A program made the translations under genes and the position numbers. A DNA stretch of 64,000 bases from DASXRU01 sp033856235 (GTDB taxonomy: Bacteria; Acidobacteriota; Blastocatellia; Pyrinomonadales; Pyrinomonadaceae): NCBI GenBank assembly GCA_033856235.1, contig JAWVFI010000078.1, positions 62,001-126,000 on the forward strand, given 5' to 3'. Shown here one piece after another: positions 16,552-23,909 of the stretch. The first letter of the stretch is position 1; the number at the start of each line of letters is the position of its first letter. The notes under the pieces were generated by a model. The model was not told the origin of the DNA and searched no databases. It saw only the letters and a list, made by a program, of their open reading frames with translations.

Positions 16552-17466
16552 TTAAGTCCTTTTCGCAGACAGACTGTTGTAGATCAGTTCCAACCAGCGA
16601 TCGGTGTTGATAAATCCCGTTCCCCATGACTTCCACTCCGCCGGCAAGCCTTCTGCTTTAATTTGCTCAAGTGTCTTTCCGGCTGCCATCCGCTTGCGCA
16701 CGATGTCCGTGGTCTGCAGCAACATTTGGTGGTAAGCCTTCAGGTCGTCGATAGTCGAGAGTGGGCCGTGCCCGGGTATGAACTTCACCCCCGGCACTTT
16801 GTTTAGCCGCTCGATAATATCGCCGACCGTCTTCGCCAGGTTTTCCACGTCGCCGCCCGCTTCCAGATCGACTACCGGAAATCTTCCGGCAAAAAAGTCG
16901 TCGCCCATGTGCACGACATTTGAGCCGGTGAAAAAGATGATACTGTCGCCGTCGGTATGACCGTGCGGAAAGTGTATGACTTTGATTTCTTCGCCGTTGA
17001 AAAAGATCGAGATTGCCTGCTCAAAAGTGATGACCGGCAATGCTTCCTTGGGTGAGGCTGGCGTGGTGCGATTGAAGAACTTCGATTTCTGCTCAACAGA
17101 AAGGCGGCGCCGCACATTGGCGTGGGCAATGATCGGGGCCTCTGGACCAAAAGCCACATTCCCATCGGTATGATCGCCGTGGTAGTGCGTATTCAGAACA
17201 AATTTTAGCTTGCCGTCACCAAGCGTTTTCAGCGTCGCCCGGATCTTATCCGCCAGCGGCGCAAATTGATCGTCCACAATCAGGATGCCGTCCGGGCCGA
17301 CTGAAACCCCAATATTCCCGCCGCCACCTTCCAGCATGTAAACCGCGCCGGAGACTTTTGTCGCCTTAATCTCGATCTTCGACCAATCAGTTTGAGCGTA
17401 GGTCTCAGTAGCGCCCGTGAAGCCTAAAAAGAGGAATGCGCTGATTACCGCAAAAATGTTCTTCAT
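16552..17466 (-). CDS. Secreted MBL-fold metallohydrolase
   Basis: 304 residues from the ATG at 17466, which has GGAG five bases upstream. A signal peptide (IFAVISAFLFLGFTG, cleavage near TYAQ) targets the periplasm. The zinc motif is LNTHYHGDHTDGN (HxHxDH), with further ligands in HFPHGHTDGDS and FIPGHGPLS. The overall plan is that of class B3-like or SoxH/quinoprotein-relay MBL hydrolases of unknown substrate, not a proven beta-lactamase. It is transcribed after hpt, with about 13 bp between them. Confidence 0.88.
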   Translation of the reverse strand: MKNIFAVISAFLFLGFTGATETYAQTDWSKIEIKATKVSGAVYMLEGGGGNIGVSVGPDGILIVDDQFAPLADKIRATLKTLGDGKLKFVLNTHYHGDHTDGNVAFGPEAPIIAHANVRRRLSVEQKSKFFNRTTPASPKEALPVITFEQAISIFFNGEEIKVIHFPHGHTDGDSIIFFTGSNVVHMGDDFFAGRFPVVDLEAGGDVENLAKTVGDIIERLNKVPGVKFIPGHGPLSTIDDLKAYHQMLLQTTDIVRKRMAAGKTLEQIKAEGLPAEWKSWGTGFINTDRWLELIYNSLSAKRT

Positions 17467-17479
17467 CAATTCTCCAGCA

Positions 17480-18049
17480 TCAGCCCAGCTCCGGATTCTT
17501 CAAGACGGCGATGAAGGGGAGGTTCCGATAACGCTCTGCGAAATCCAGTCCATAACCAACAACGAAGGCGTCGGGAATTTTGAATCCCAGGTAATCAATT
17601 TCCACGGGGCGTTCGCGCCGTTCCCACTTGTCCAACAGCGCCGCCAGTTTCACGCTGGAAGCACCGCGCGATTGCAGGTTCGCAATCAAGTAGGAAAGCG
17701 TGAGCCCGGTGTCCACGATGTCCTCGACGATCAGAATGTCGCGTCCCTCGATCGGCACATCCAGATCTTTCATGATTCTGACTTCGCCCGAAGTCCGCAT
17801 GCCGGCTCCATAACTCGAGATGGCCATGAACTCAATCGCTATCGGCATGTCGATGGCGCGCATCAAGTCGCTGAGGAAAGTGCAGGCCCCCTTTAGGACG
17901 CCAATCAGCAGCGGGTTGCGCCCGGCATAGTCCCGGGCAATCTCTGCGCCCAGGACGGCGATGCGTTCCTGAATCGCCTGGGTGGTGACGAGCGTCTCAA
18001 GGTTGGGGTTACTAAACTCTGACATAGCGGGTGCCGTTGAAGTAGCCAA
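17480..18049 (-). CDS. hpt: Hypoxanthine phosphoribosyltransferase
   Basis: 189 residues from a TTG start at 18049, preceded by a strong AGGAGG six bases upstream. The ATG at 18025 gives 181 residues but has no ribosome site. The PRPP loop is ILIVEDIVDTGLTLSYL, with LLIGVLKGACTFLSDL upstream and DFAERYRNLPFIAVL near the end, typical of HPRT. The enzyme salvages hypoxanthine and guanine to nucleotides. It fits the surrounding nucleoside salvage genes and may be co-transcribed with the MBL hydrolase. Confidence 0.95.
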   Translation of the reverse strand: MATSTAPAMSEFSNPNLETLVTTQAIQERIAVLGAEIARDYAGRNPLLIGVLKGACTFLSDLMRAIDMPIAIEFMAISSYGAGMRTSGEVRIMKDLDVPIEGRDILIVEDIVDTGLTLSYLIANLQSRGASSVKLAALLDKWERRERPVEIDYLGFKIPDAFVVGYGLDFAERYRNLPFIAVLKNPELG

Positions 18050-18068
18050 GTCGGTCCTCCTGTTATCA

Positions 18069-18163
18069 GTCAGAACCGCCTGCGGTAGCGGGCGGTTGAT
18101 CTAGCGACATCAAGCAAGCGCCCCGGCCAGGGTCAACCGCCCGCTACCGCAGGCGGTTCTGAC
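18069..18163. repeat. Inverted-repeat element, second copy of the 4221-4355 family
   Basis: The left arm starts GTCAGAACCGCCTGCGG and the right arm ends CCGCAGGCGGTTCTGAC, perfectly complementary over about 30 bp. The first 37 bp, ending ATCTAGC, are identical to the copy at 4221. It lies between hpt and the divergent 5'-nucleotidase gene. Confidence 0.92.
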
Positions 18164-18278
18164 CTCTCACAATTTGCGTGCGCGCCTTATGGTGCGACAT
18201 ACTATTGAAGCTCTCCGTACACGTCAATCGGGCCGGCCAGTAGGCCTGTTATATTTTCACTTATACCGCGAAGGGACT

Positions 18279-19202
18279 ATGCCTGTGTTAAGAGCCAGAT
18301 TCGCGCCCCCCAAACCTGCGGCTGCCAGACTTGTGATTCACAGCCTCGGGATGCCCAGCCTGGGAATTATTAGCGCCGTGTTGCTCCTGTGTTTGATTGC
18401 GCCGTCGCAATCGGCCTGGGCCCAGACAGCGGCGCGACCCGCAGCGACGCCAACCGCTTCACCCGCAGATGTCCGGGTCCGCCCCACCGAGGTGGAGGTT
18501 AATGCCGCCACTCCCGATGATCCGGCCGTCGATAAGATGTTGGAAACATATTCGCCCAAAGTGCGCGCACTCGATCTGGTGATCGGCAAGCTGGTAGGCG
18601 ATTTGAAGAAGGGTGGGGCCGGCGCCGGCTCGCTCGGCAACTTCGTGACGGACGGCATTCGGTCGCGGGCTAGCCTGAAATTGGGCAAACCGGTGGACCT
18701 CGCGGTTACTAACAATGGCGGCCTGCGTAAGAGCGTCATTGGCGAAGGTGATCTGCGCACTCTCGATATCTTCGAGTTGCTGCCGTTTGAAAACGCGCTC
18801 GTGGAGTTTGACCTGACTGGCGCCCAGGTATTGGATCTGCTTCGCGTAGTGATCCAGAAAGGCGACGCTCAGTCCGGAGCGAGAGTGATCTACCGCTCGA
18901 ACGCCGAGAAGAAGCAAATGGAAATGGTCAGCGCGCGGCTGCTGGTAAACGGCCGGGAGAAAGAGATCGATCCCACAGCCACTTACAAGGTGATCTCCAT
19001 CGACTATCTGCTGCGAGTGAAAGGCGACTATTCAATGTTGCAGCAAGCAAAATCCAGCAAGCCCCTCGGCCTGACGATCCGCGACGTGATGATTGATTAT
19101 GTGAAAGCCGAGACCGCCGCCGGTCGCAACATCAAAGCCACGCTCGATGGCCGGTTCCGCTTCGATAAACCTGAAGGAGCCGCGGAGGTGCCACCGCAAT
19201 GA
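18279..19202 (+). CDS. 5'-nucleotidase, C-terminal (substrate-binding) domain as a separate secreted protein
   Basis: 307 residues from the ATG at 18279, preceded by GAAGGGA. A signal peptide (SLGIISAVLLLCLIAPS, cleavage near AWAQ) is present. The rest is the UshA-type C-terminal domain: GSLGNFVTDGIRS, DLAVTNNGGLRKSV, FELLPFENALVEFDLTGAQV and the YKVISIDYLL end. In UshA-like enzymes this domain binds the nucleoside and the metal domain cuts phosphate. Here the metal domain is the next gene, overlapping by 4 bp (ATGA), so the enzyme is split and in reverse domain order. Confidence 0.88.
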   Translation: MPVLRARFAPPKPAAARLVIHSLGMPSLGIISAVLLLCLIAPSQSAWAQTAARPAATPTASPADVRVRPTEVEVNAATPDDPAVDKMLETYSPKVRALDLVIGKLVGDLKKGGAGAGSLGNFVTDGIRSRASLKLGKPVDLAVTNNGGLRKSVIGEGDLRTLDIFELLPFENALVEFDLTGAQVLDLLRVVIQKGDAQSGARVIYRSNAEKKQMEMVSARLLVNGREKEIDPTATYKVISIDYLLRVKGDYSMLQQAKSSKPLGLTIRDVMIDYVKAETAAGRNIKATLDGRFRFDKPEGAAEVPPQ

Positions 19203-20176
19203 TTACTCGACGACGATTCTTGAACACTTCGATCGCCGGTGCGGCCGCCCTGGCGCTGCCACACTCGCTGACGCAGCTGGTTTCCGCCGGCGCCTGGTCG
19301 GCCTTTGCCGCTCCCCTGCTGGAAGCCACAGCGGGCGAGACGGTCATCACCATTCTACACACCAACGATACGCATTCGCAGATCGATCCGATCGGCGCCA
19401 CCGACAGAGTGTACGCGGGAAAAGGCGGTGTGGCTCGGCGGGCGACCCTGGTTAAGCGAATACGCAAAGAAAATCCCAACACGCTGATGATCGACGCCGG
19501 CGACGTCTTCCAGGGCACTCCCTACTTCAATTTCTTTAAGGGCGAAGTCGAATACAAGGCGATGTCGATGATCGGCTATGACGTGGTGACACTCGGCAAC
19601 CACGATTTTGATAATGGTGTTGATGCCCTGGGGAGCGCGATGAAGTTTGCGAACTTCGATTTCGTTTCCACCAACTACGATGTGCGCGGCACGCCTCTGG
19701 AAAACCGCGTCAGGCCCTACGTGGTGCGCGTGCTGGGCGGCGTGCGGGTGGGACTGTTCGGCATGGGCATCAGCCCCGTCAATCTGATCACGCCGGAGAA
19801 CTTCAAGGGCGTGAAGTACCTCGATCCCGTGCGGATGGCAAATGGCGTGGTGAAGCTTTTGCGCGGCCAGGAGCGCTGCCAACTGGTAGTGGGAATGTCG
19901 CACCTGGGTTTGTATCCGCAAGCTCCGCCGGAAGTGATTGGTGATTCGCAGGTGGCGTCCCAGGTGGACGGCATTGATTTTATCGCCAGTGGTCACACGC
20001 ACACGTTCATGAAGCAGCCGATGCTGACCAAACAGCCATCCGGAAATGACACGGTAATTTTTCAAGTTGGCCGCAGCGGCATCTACGTTGGGCGGGTGGA
20101 CTTCAAACTACGCGACGGCAAGGTAACGGCCTCGGCAGGTCGATTACTCGACTTGCGCGATCAGTCGCTTGCCTGA
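19199..20176 (+). CDS. 5'-nucleotidase metallophosphatase domain, Tat-exported
   Basis: 325 residues. The Tat signal MITRRRFLNTSIAG is followed by a hydrophobic stretch. The calcineurin-like phosphatase domain carries ILHTNDTHSQ (metal ligands), MIDAGDVFQGTP, VTLGNHDFDNG and ASGHTHTF. This is the catalytic half of a UshA/YchR-type nucleotidase, which hydrolyses nucleotides to nucleosides and phosphate in the periplasm. The start overlaps the stop of the substrate-binding-domain gene, so the two are translationally coupled. Export differs: Tat here, probably Sec for the partner. Confidence 0.92.
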   Translation: MITRRRFLNTSIAGAAALALPHSLTQLVSAGAWSAFAAPLLEATAGETVITILHTNDTHSQIDPIGATDRVYAGKGGVARRATLVKRIRKENPNTLMIDAGDVFQGTPYFNFFKGEVEYKAMSMIGYDVVTLGNHDFDNGVDALGSAMKFANFDFVSTNYDVRGTPLENRVRPYVVRVLGGVRVGLFGMGISPVNLITPENFKGVKYLDPVRMANGVVKLLRGQERCQLVVGMSHLGLYPQAPPEVIGDSQVASQVDGIDFIASGHTHTFMKQPMLTKQPSGNDTVIFQVGRSGIYVGRVDFKLRDGKVTASAGRLLDLRDQSLA

Positions 20177-20303
20177 TTTGGAGTGCGGCGACCTGTCGCC
20201 GCTTTTCCCTGCGGCAGCTTCCTGCCGCATTCTATTATGAAGGAACGACAGTCGCGACAGGTCGCGACCGGTGAAAGCGGTGACAGGTCACCGCACTCCA
20301 AAA
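20177..20303. repeat. Inverted repeat, GGAGTGCGGCG family
   Basis: The arms TTTGGAGTGCGGCGACCTG and CAGGTCACCGCACTCCAAA are complementary. An inner GCGACAGGTCGC palindrome is present. It ends at the ATG of rpiB, so a longer rpiB frame starting at a GTG at 20271 is repeat sequence. Relative of 12187-12285. Confidence 0.88.
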
Positions 20304-21101
20304 ATGGGTGAAGGCAACACAACCCGCGACCGCATCCGCGCCCTCGTGCGAGACGTACTCAGCAAAGCTGGGCCAGCCGAGGATGCCACCGAGAGCCAGG
20401 CCGCGGCTTCGCCGCCAGCCAGCCGTTTCACTGAATTTGCCCCGAAAAATTTGCCCACGACCCAACCAGCTTTTACCCGGGATGAATCATCGAAGCGCGT
20501 CATCACCGAAGACGATGTGCGGGGTCTGGAAAAAGGGGCCGTTTTGCGCATCGCTGAGGGCGCCCGGCTTACTCCGCTCGCCGCCGATATCGTCAGCGAA
20601 CGCCAAATTGAAATAGTGCGGCGCGTGCCGCGAAGTGGTTCCAAAACGTCGCGGATGGTTGCGGTGGGTGCAGACCACGGTGGCTTTCCGATGAAGGAAG
20701 AGCTAAAGACGTTTCTGTCGGAACTGGGACATCGGGTCCATGATTTCGGCACCAACTCCGACGCGGCGGTTGACTACCCGGACTTTGCCCATGCCGTCGC
20801 GCGAGCTGTTGCGGAGGGCACGGCGGAAGTAGGGATTGTAATTGACGGCGCCGGCGTCGGCAGTGCCATGACGGCGAACAAAGTGCCCGGCGTGCGCGCC
20901 GCGGCTTGCTATTCCGCTGAGGTCGCACGCAACTCGCGCGAGCACAACGATGCGAACGTGTTGACGCTAGGCAGCAAGACGATCACCAGCGCCCAGATGC
21001 GCGAGATTGTCGGCGCCTGGTTGGGAACTGAAATCACCGAAGACCGGCATCGCAAAAGAGTTTCCAAGATCGAAGCCATCGAACGACAGTATCAGCGCTA
21101 G
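20304..21101 (+). CDS. rpiB: Ribose-5-phosphate isomerase B with a long N-terminal extension
   Basis: 265 residues; ordinary RpiB is about 145. The catalytic domain starts near residue 115 with VAVGADHGGFPMKEEL and holds DYPDFAHAVA, VIDGAGVGSAMTANKVPGVRAA and REHNDANVLTLG. The extension begins with an amphipathic helix (TRDRIRALVRDVLSKAG), then a flexible linker, then a segment ITEDDVRGLEKGAVLRIAEG and LTPLAADIVSERQIEI. Such helix-linker starts and the LTPLA.D.......I segment are known from cargo enzymes of bacterial microcompartments; that link is inference here. The enzyme interconverts ribose 5- and ribulose 5-phosphate. deoC follows 336 bp later. Confidence 0.9.
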   Translation: MGEGNTTRDRIRALVRDVLSKAGPAEDATESQAAASPPASRFTEFAPKNLPTTQPAFTRDESSKRVITEDDVRGLEKGAVLRIAEGARLTPLAADIVSERQIEIVRRVPRSGSKTSRMVAVGADHGGFPMKEELKTFLSELGHRVHDFGTNSDAAVDYPDFAHAVARAVAEGTAEVGIVIDGAGVGSAMTANKVPGVRAAACYSAEVARNSREHNDANVLTLGSKTITSAQMREIVGAWLGTEITEDRHRKRVSKIEAIERQYQR

Positions 21102-21121
21102 TGTTCAACCCGGAATAGTGT

Positions 21122-21152
21122 AGGGGCGGTACTCCGTGGCCGCCCCTTTTTT
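21122..21152 (+). terminator. Rho-independent terminator after rpiB
   Basis: GGGGCGG and CCGCCCC form a 7-bp stem around a ten-base loop, followed by six T. The sequence is one arm of the TGTAGGGGCGG repeat family, so a repeat appears to act as the terminator. Confidence 0.75.
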
Positions 21153-21165
21153 CACCAATCTAATT

Positions 21166-21367
21166 TCCCCTCCCACTGGGAGGGCTAGGGGAGGGCTTGG
21201 GCGATCAATCGTTATCCTTCACTGCGCGGCATCCAGTTCCTGGACAGACCTAATACATGCGCGAGCTAAGATGATTGATCACAAAGGGCGCGCGGCCATC
21301 GAGGCCGCGCGATTATCTTGAGGTTGGAGTCGCGTAAGCCCTCCCCAACCCCTCCCAGCGGGAGGGT
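21166..21367. repeat. Composite MITE-like element, copy 1 of 3
   Basis: Outer arms CCCTCCCACTGGGAGGG...GGGGAGGGCTT and AAGCCCTCCCC...CCTCCCAGCGGGAGGG are inverted. Near the right arm lies the palindrome GCGCGGCCATCGAGGCCGCG. Copies with the same parts are at 31532-31748 and 34097-34352. It fills the rpiB-deoC gap; I see no gene in it. Confidence 0.88.
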
Positions 21368-21437
21368 CATTGAAATACAGAGAACCTCAACCACCTAATA
21401 CCCCTACACAACGACGCCTCGCTTCAGGCATGCTAGA

Positions 21438-22349
21438 ATGTTCCCAGCAATGCCTTACACCAACAACGGCGATTTGGAGCTTTTGGTAGAGCAGATTACG
21501 GACGTTATCGTGTCGCGTCTGAATGGCGAGGGGCACGATCAGGCGGCCATGTGCGGCTGCACCTCAGAATGCTTTAACCGTTGTCCGGAGCGCTTGCACC
21601 GCGTTATCGACGCCGGCGCCGCGCGCATCGGCCTGGTGCTGGGCCAGGCAACAACTGCCAGAGATTGGGCGAGCCTGATCGACCACACTCTCCTGAAACC
21701 AGAAGCCACCGACGAAGACATCAAGAAACTCTGCGAAGAAGCCGCGCGTTTTCATTTCGCTTCGGTCTGCGTTAATCCGACGTGGGTCCAGGCTGCTGCC
21801 TGCAACCTGCGCGGCAGCGGAGTTCCCGTTTGCACCGTGATTGGATTTCCGTTGGGGGCGACGCTACCCGACGTCAAAGCCTACGAAGCGCGGCGGGCCA
21901 TTTTTGACGGCGCGCGCGAAGTGGACATGGTAATCAACGTCGGTGCTTTGAAGAGCGGCGATGACTGCCTGGTGGAGCACGATATCCACTCCGTGGTCCA
22001 GGTGGCTCACGAATCAAATGTCACCTGCAAAGTGATCATCGAAACGGCTTTGCTGACTGATGACGAAAAAGTACGCGCCTGCATTGCAGCGAAAAATGCC
22101 GGGGCCGATTTCGTCAAAACCTCCACCGGATTTTCCAAAGGCGGCGCCACCGTCGCCGACATCGCCCTGATGCGCCGCACCGTCGGTTCTGAATTGGGCG
22201 TGAAAGCTTCCGGCGGCGTCAAAGGTTTGGAAGACGCGCGCGCCCTGGTCGAAGCGGGAGCCACCCGCATCGGCGCGAGCGTCGGCGTGAAGATCGCGCA
22301 GGAAGCCGCGGGCGTGAAAAGCAACGGCGGCCCGGGCTCGGCGTATTGA
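21438..22349 (+). CDS. deoC: Deoxyribose-phosphate aldolase with a cysteine-bearing N-terminal extension
   Basis: 303 residues, about 80 more than a bare DeoC. The class I aldolase part starts at LIDHTLLKPEATDEDI (about residue 80) and has the proton-relay Asp in EVDMVINVGAL, the Schiff-base Lys in FVKTSTGFSKGGAT, and a second Lys in VKASGGVKG. It cleaves deoxyribose 5-phosphate to glyceraldehyde 3-phosphate and acetaldehyde. The extension has an amphipathic helix (DLELLVEQITDVIVSRL), like a microcompartment targeting peptide, and then CGCTSECFNRC, a possible metal site. Starts at 21438 or 21450 are both possible. Confidence 0.94.
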   Translation: MFPAMPYTNNGDLELLVEQITDVIVSRLNGEGHDQAAMCGCTSECFNRCPERLHRVIDAGAARIGLVLGQATTARDWASLIDHTLLKPEATDEDIKKLCEEAARFHFASVCVNPTWVQAAACNLRGSGVPVCTVIGFPLGATLPDVKAYEARRAIFDGAREVDMVINVGALKSGDDCLVEHDIHSVVQVAHESNVTCKVIIETALLTDDEKVRACIAAKNAGADFVKTSTGFSKGGATVADIALMRRTVGSELGVKASGGVKGLEDARALVEAGATRIGASVGVKIAQEAAGVKSNGGPGSAY

Positions 22350-22375
22350 TTACCTTCCTCTGACTTCTTCCGATT

Positions 22376-22591
22376 TCACAGACGATTGAATTCTTCGTGG
22401 CTAAGGCGAGCCTGCCGCAAGATGCTCCTTAATGTTCCCGGTGCGACATCGCGATGCTTAGGAACCGTGGCGGTGAGGGTTCCTTCGCTGGTTGTCTTCG
22501 CAAACTTTGCATGGCTTCCCGTCTGGCCAACCTGAATAAATCCAGCTGCTTCGAGTTTACGCTTAACCTCGCGATAAAGAACTGGCTTCAT
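22376..22591 (-). CDS. hicA: HicA-like mRNA interferase toxin
   Basis: 71 residues. The double-stranded RNA-binding-like HicA fold is shown by VKRKLEAAGFIQVGQTGSHAKFAK, with the catalytic His in GSHAKF, followed by the VPKHRDVAPGTLRSILRQA helix. HicA cleaves mRNA and is neutralised by HicB. The ATG overlaps the hicB stop codon by 4 bp. It is the last gene of a DUF433-hicB-hicA unit and ends 27 bp from deoC, which it faces. Confidence 0.9.
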   Translation of the reverse strand: MKPVLYREVKRKLEAAGFIQVGQTGSHAKFAKTTSEGTLTATVPKHRDVAPGTLRSILRQARLSHEEFNRL

Positions 22592-22794
22592 GCCGCTCTT
22601 ACTTCAATTTCCAGGGAGCGAACATGCGGAGCAATCGTGGCTACCGGTGGCGTAAAGTGAAGCTCCAGCGCATCACGAAGGCTTTCAAGCGCCTCGTCCT
22701 CAGTTTTCCCCTGACTCGCAACATCAACCTCGACGCATTGAGCTACGAACCATTCGTCCTCTTGCCAAATGCTGGCGGTGAATTTCTGTTTCAT
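22588..22794 (-). CDS. hicB: HicB-like antitoxin
   Basis: 68 residues from the ATG at 22794, which has AAGGTGGAG in good position; the longer frame from 22830 would overlap the upstream gene. The partial RNase H-like HicB fold is seen in FTASIWQEDEWFVAQCVEVD and GKTEDEALESLRDALELHF. No DNA-binding domain is fused, so regulation may need another protein. In this family HicB binds and inhibits HicA. Confidence 0.88.
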   Translation of the reverse strand: MKQKFTASIWQEDEWFVAQCVEVDVASQGKTEDEALESLRDALELHFTPPVATIAPHVRSLEIEVRAA

Positions 22795-22795
22795 C

Positions 22796-22999
22796 TTATT
22801 GCTCCACCTTCTGAATTGACATTCGTTCAAGAATCTTGAGAGCGTGTTCGCGACTTACGGCAGGAAAGTCATCCAGAAACTCGTCGAGAGTATCGCCACC
22901 TTCGAGATAGTCGAACAGAGACTGCACCGGCACGCGCGTACCAGCGAAAACCGGCGTCCCTCCAAGAATGTCGTCAGAACGATTAATTGAGGCAGTCAT
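22796..22999 (-). CDS. DUF433 (VapB-type) antitoxin-like protein
   Basis: 67 residues. The DUF433 winged-helix motif is clear: DDILGGTPVFAGTRVPVQSL, then FDYLEGGDTLDEFLDDFP and the helix EHALKILE. These proteins are usually DNA-binding antitoxins paired with PIN-like toxins. Here no such toxin is present, and the next gene, starting 1 bp after the stop, is hicB. It may provide the DNA-binding function for the hicBA unit; that is inference. Confidence 0.85.
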   Translation of the reverse strand: MTASINRSDDILGGTPVFAGTRVPVQSLFDYLEGGDTLDEFLDDFPAVSREHALKILERMSIQKVEQ

Positions 23000-23080
23000 T
23001 AGCGTTTCTTTCTTGCTGGAATCATAGCAAGTTTTTGTCGCCTTGGGCAGATGGGTCTCTACACTAACATGTCTCAGGGT

Positions 23081-23219
23081 TTCCGGCGTGAAGGGTCTGG
23101 ACGACGCGCGCCAGCTAGTTGAGGCCGGAGCCACGCGCATCGGCGCCAGCGTTGGTGTCAGGATCGCACAGGCAGCCGCCGGCGTAGAAAGCAACGGTGT
23201 TGCGGCTGCTGCGTATGGA
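23081..23219 (+). pseudogene. Duplicated, diverged 3' end of deoC
   Basis: 139 bp that align in frame with the end of deoC (VKGLDDARQLVEAGATRIG against VKGLEDARALVEAGATRIG, then ASVGVRIAQAAAGVESNG). About three quarters of the bases match by eye. One codon is missing, and the stop codon position reads GGA. There is no start or catalytic part. It lies on the far side of the toxin-antitoxin cassette, so the cassette is bracketed by two copies of the deoC 3' end. The rest of 23000-23369 holds nothing else I can identify. Confidence 0.85.
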
Positions 23220-23369
23220 CTTCCTACCTCGCTTCCAGACCGCAGCGACCCATCAGTAGCTCCGGTTCCGTCTTGATTCACCCACGATTTTTGCTGATTG
23301 ACAGGTACGTCCGACACCGCTACGATACGAACGCTTCGGCATTTTCTTCACATCGAAAGGAGCCTCACT

Positions 23370-23909
23370 ATGTTTAGGACCCTCCAACTCCTACTCGGCA
23401 TCGCAGTCTTGTCTTTGGGATCTATTGCAATAGCCCAACAACCCGCGTTTGCAGTCAAACGCCTCGCGCCTCAAACCGAACTGAAGGGGACCTTCAATCG
23501 GATATCTAAAGAGTTGGAGATAGAAAAGGGTCTCCCGGTAAAGGATTTTTCTAGTCTGGAGACTGCTCTTAATGTGATGGAAGGGCAAGGGTACACCACA
23601 GAGGGTTTGGCAAGGCTAAAAACAATTCTCACTAATACTTACCAGGGCGGAGAAGACCTAACCATTGTGGAGCCGGGTCCCTCCGACGCTTTAGTCGAGA
23701 TCGTGGAGCAGGCCCCGCGGATCAAATTTAAAATACTTTCCACTGATTTAAGTAAGTTCAAATCATTTGATCAGGCACTCTCCCAACCAGATACGCAGAA
23801 GGTTTGTGAGAGAGTAGGCACCGGCTCCTGCAGAATCTGTGATGGCAAGGTGTACTGCTTCATAAGAAACCTTCTGAGATCCAGAGTGGGCAATGCCAAC
23901 AAACAATAA
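23370..23909 (+). CDS. Secreted protein of unknown function
   Basis: 179 residues from the ATG at 23370, with GAAAGGAG eight bases upstream. The signal peptide FRTLQLLLGIAVLSLGSIAIA is followed by a mature part without a recognisable domain. Two cysteine pairs lie near the end (CERVGTGSCRICDGKVYC). Codon choice (AGA, ATA, TTA) is AT-richer than in the flanking genes, as in the next gene, which it overlaps by 17 bp. The two are probably a transferred pair. Confidence 0.65.
   Translation: MFRTLQLLLGIAVLSLGSIAIAQQPAFAVKRLAPQTELKGTFNRISKELEIEKGLPVKDFSSLETALNVMEGQGYTTEGLARLKTILTNTYQGGEDLTIVEPGPSDALVEIVEQAPRIKFKILSTDLSKFKSFDQALSQPDTQKVCERVGTGSCRICDGKVYCFIRNLLRSRVGNANKQ

Noticed and set aside
16552..17466. 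Calling the MBL-fold protein a beta-lactamase
   Set aside because: The zinc motif fits the whole superfamily and nothing points to antibiotic hydrolysis.
20271..20303. Upstream GTG start for rpiB
   Set aside because: The extra residues are encoded by the inverted repeat at 20177-20303; the ATG at 20304 directly follows it.
23043..23276. Plus-strand frame containing deoC-like residues
   Set aside because: It is only the C-terminal part of an aldolase without active-site lysines and with no start; recorded as a pseudogene fragment instead.
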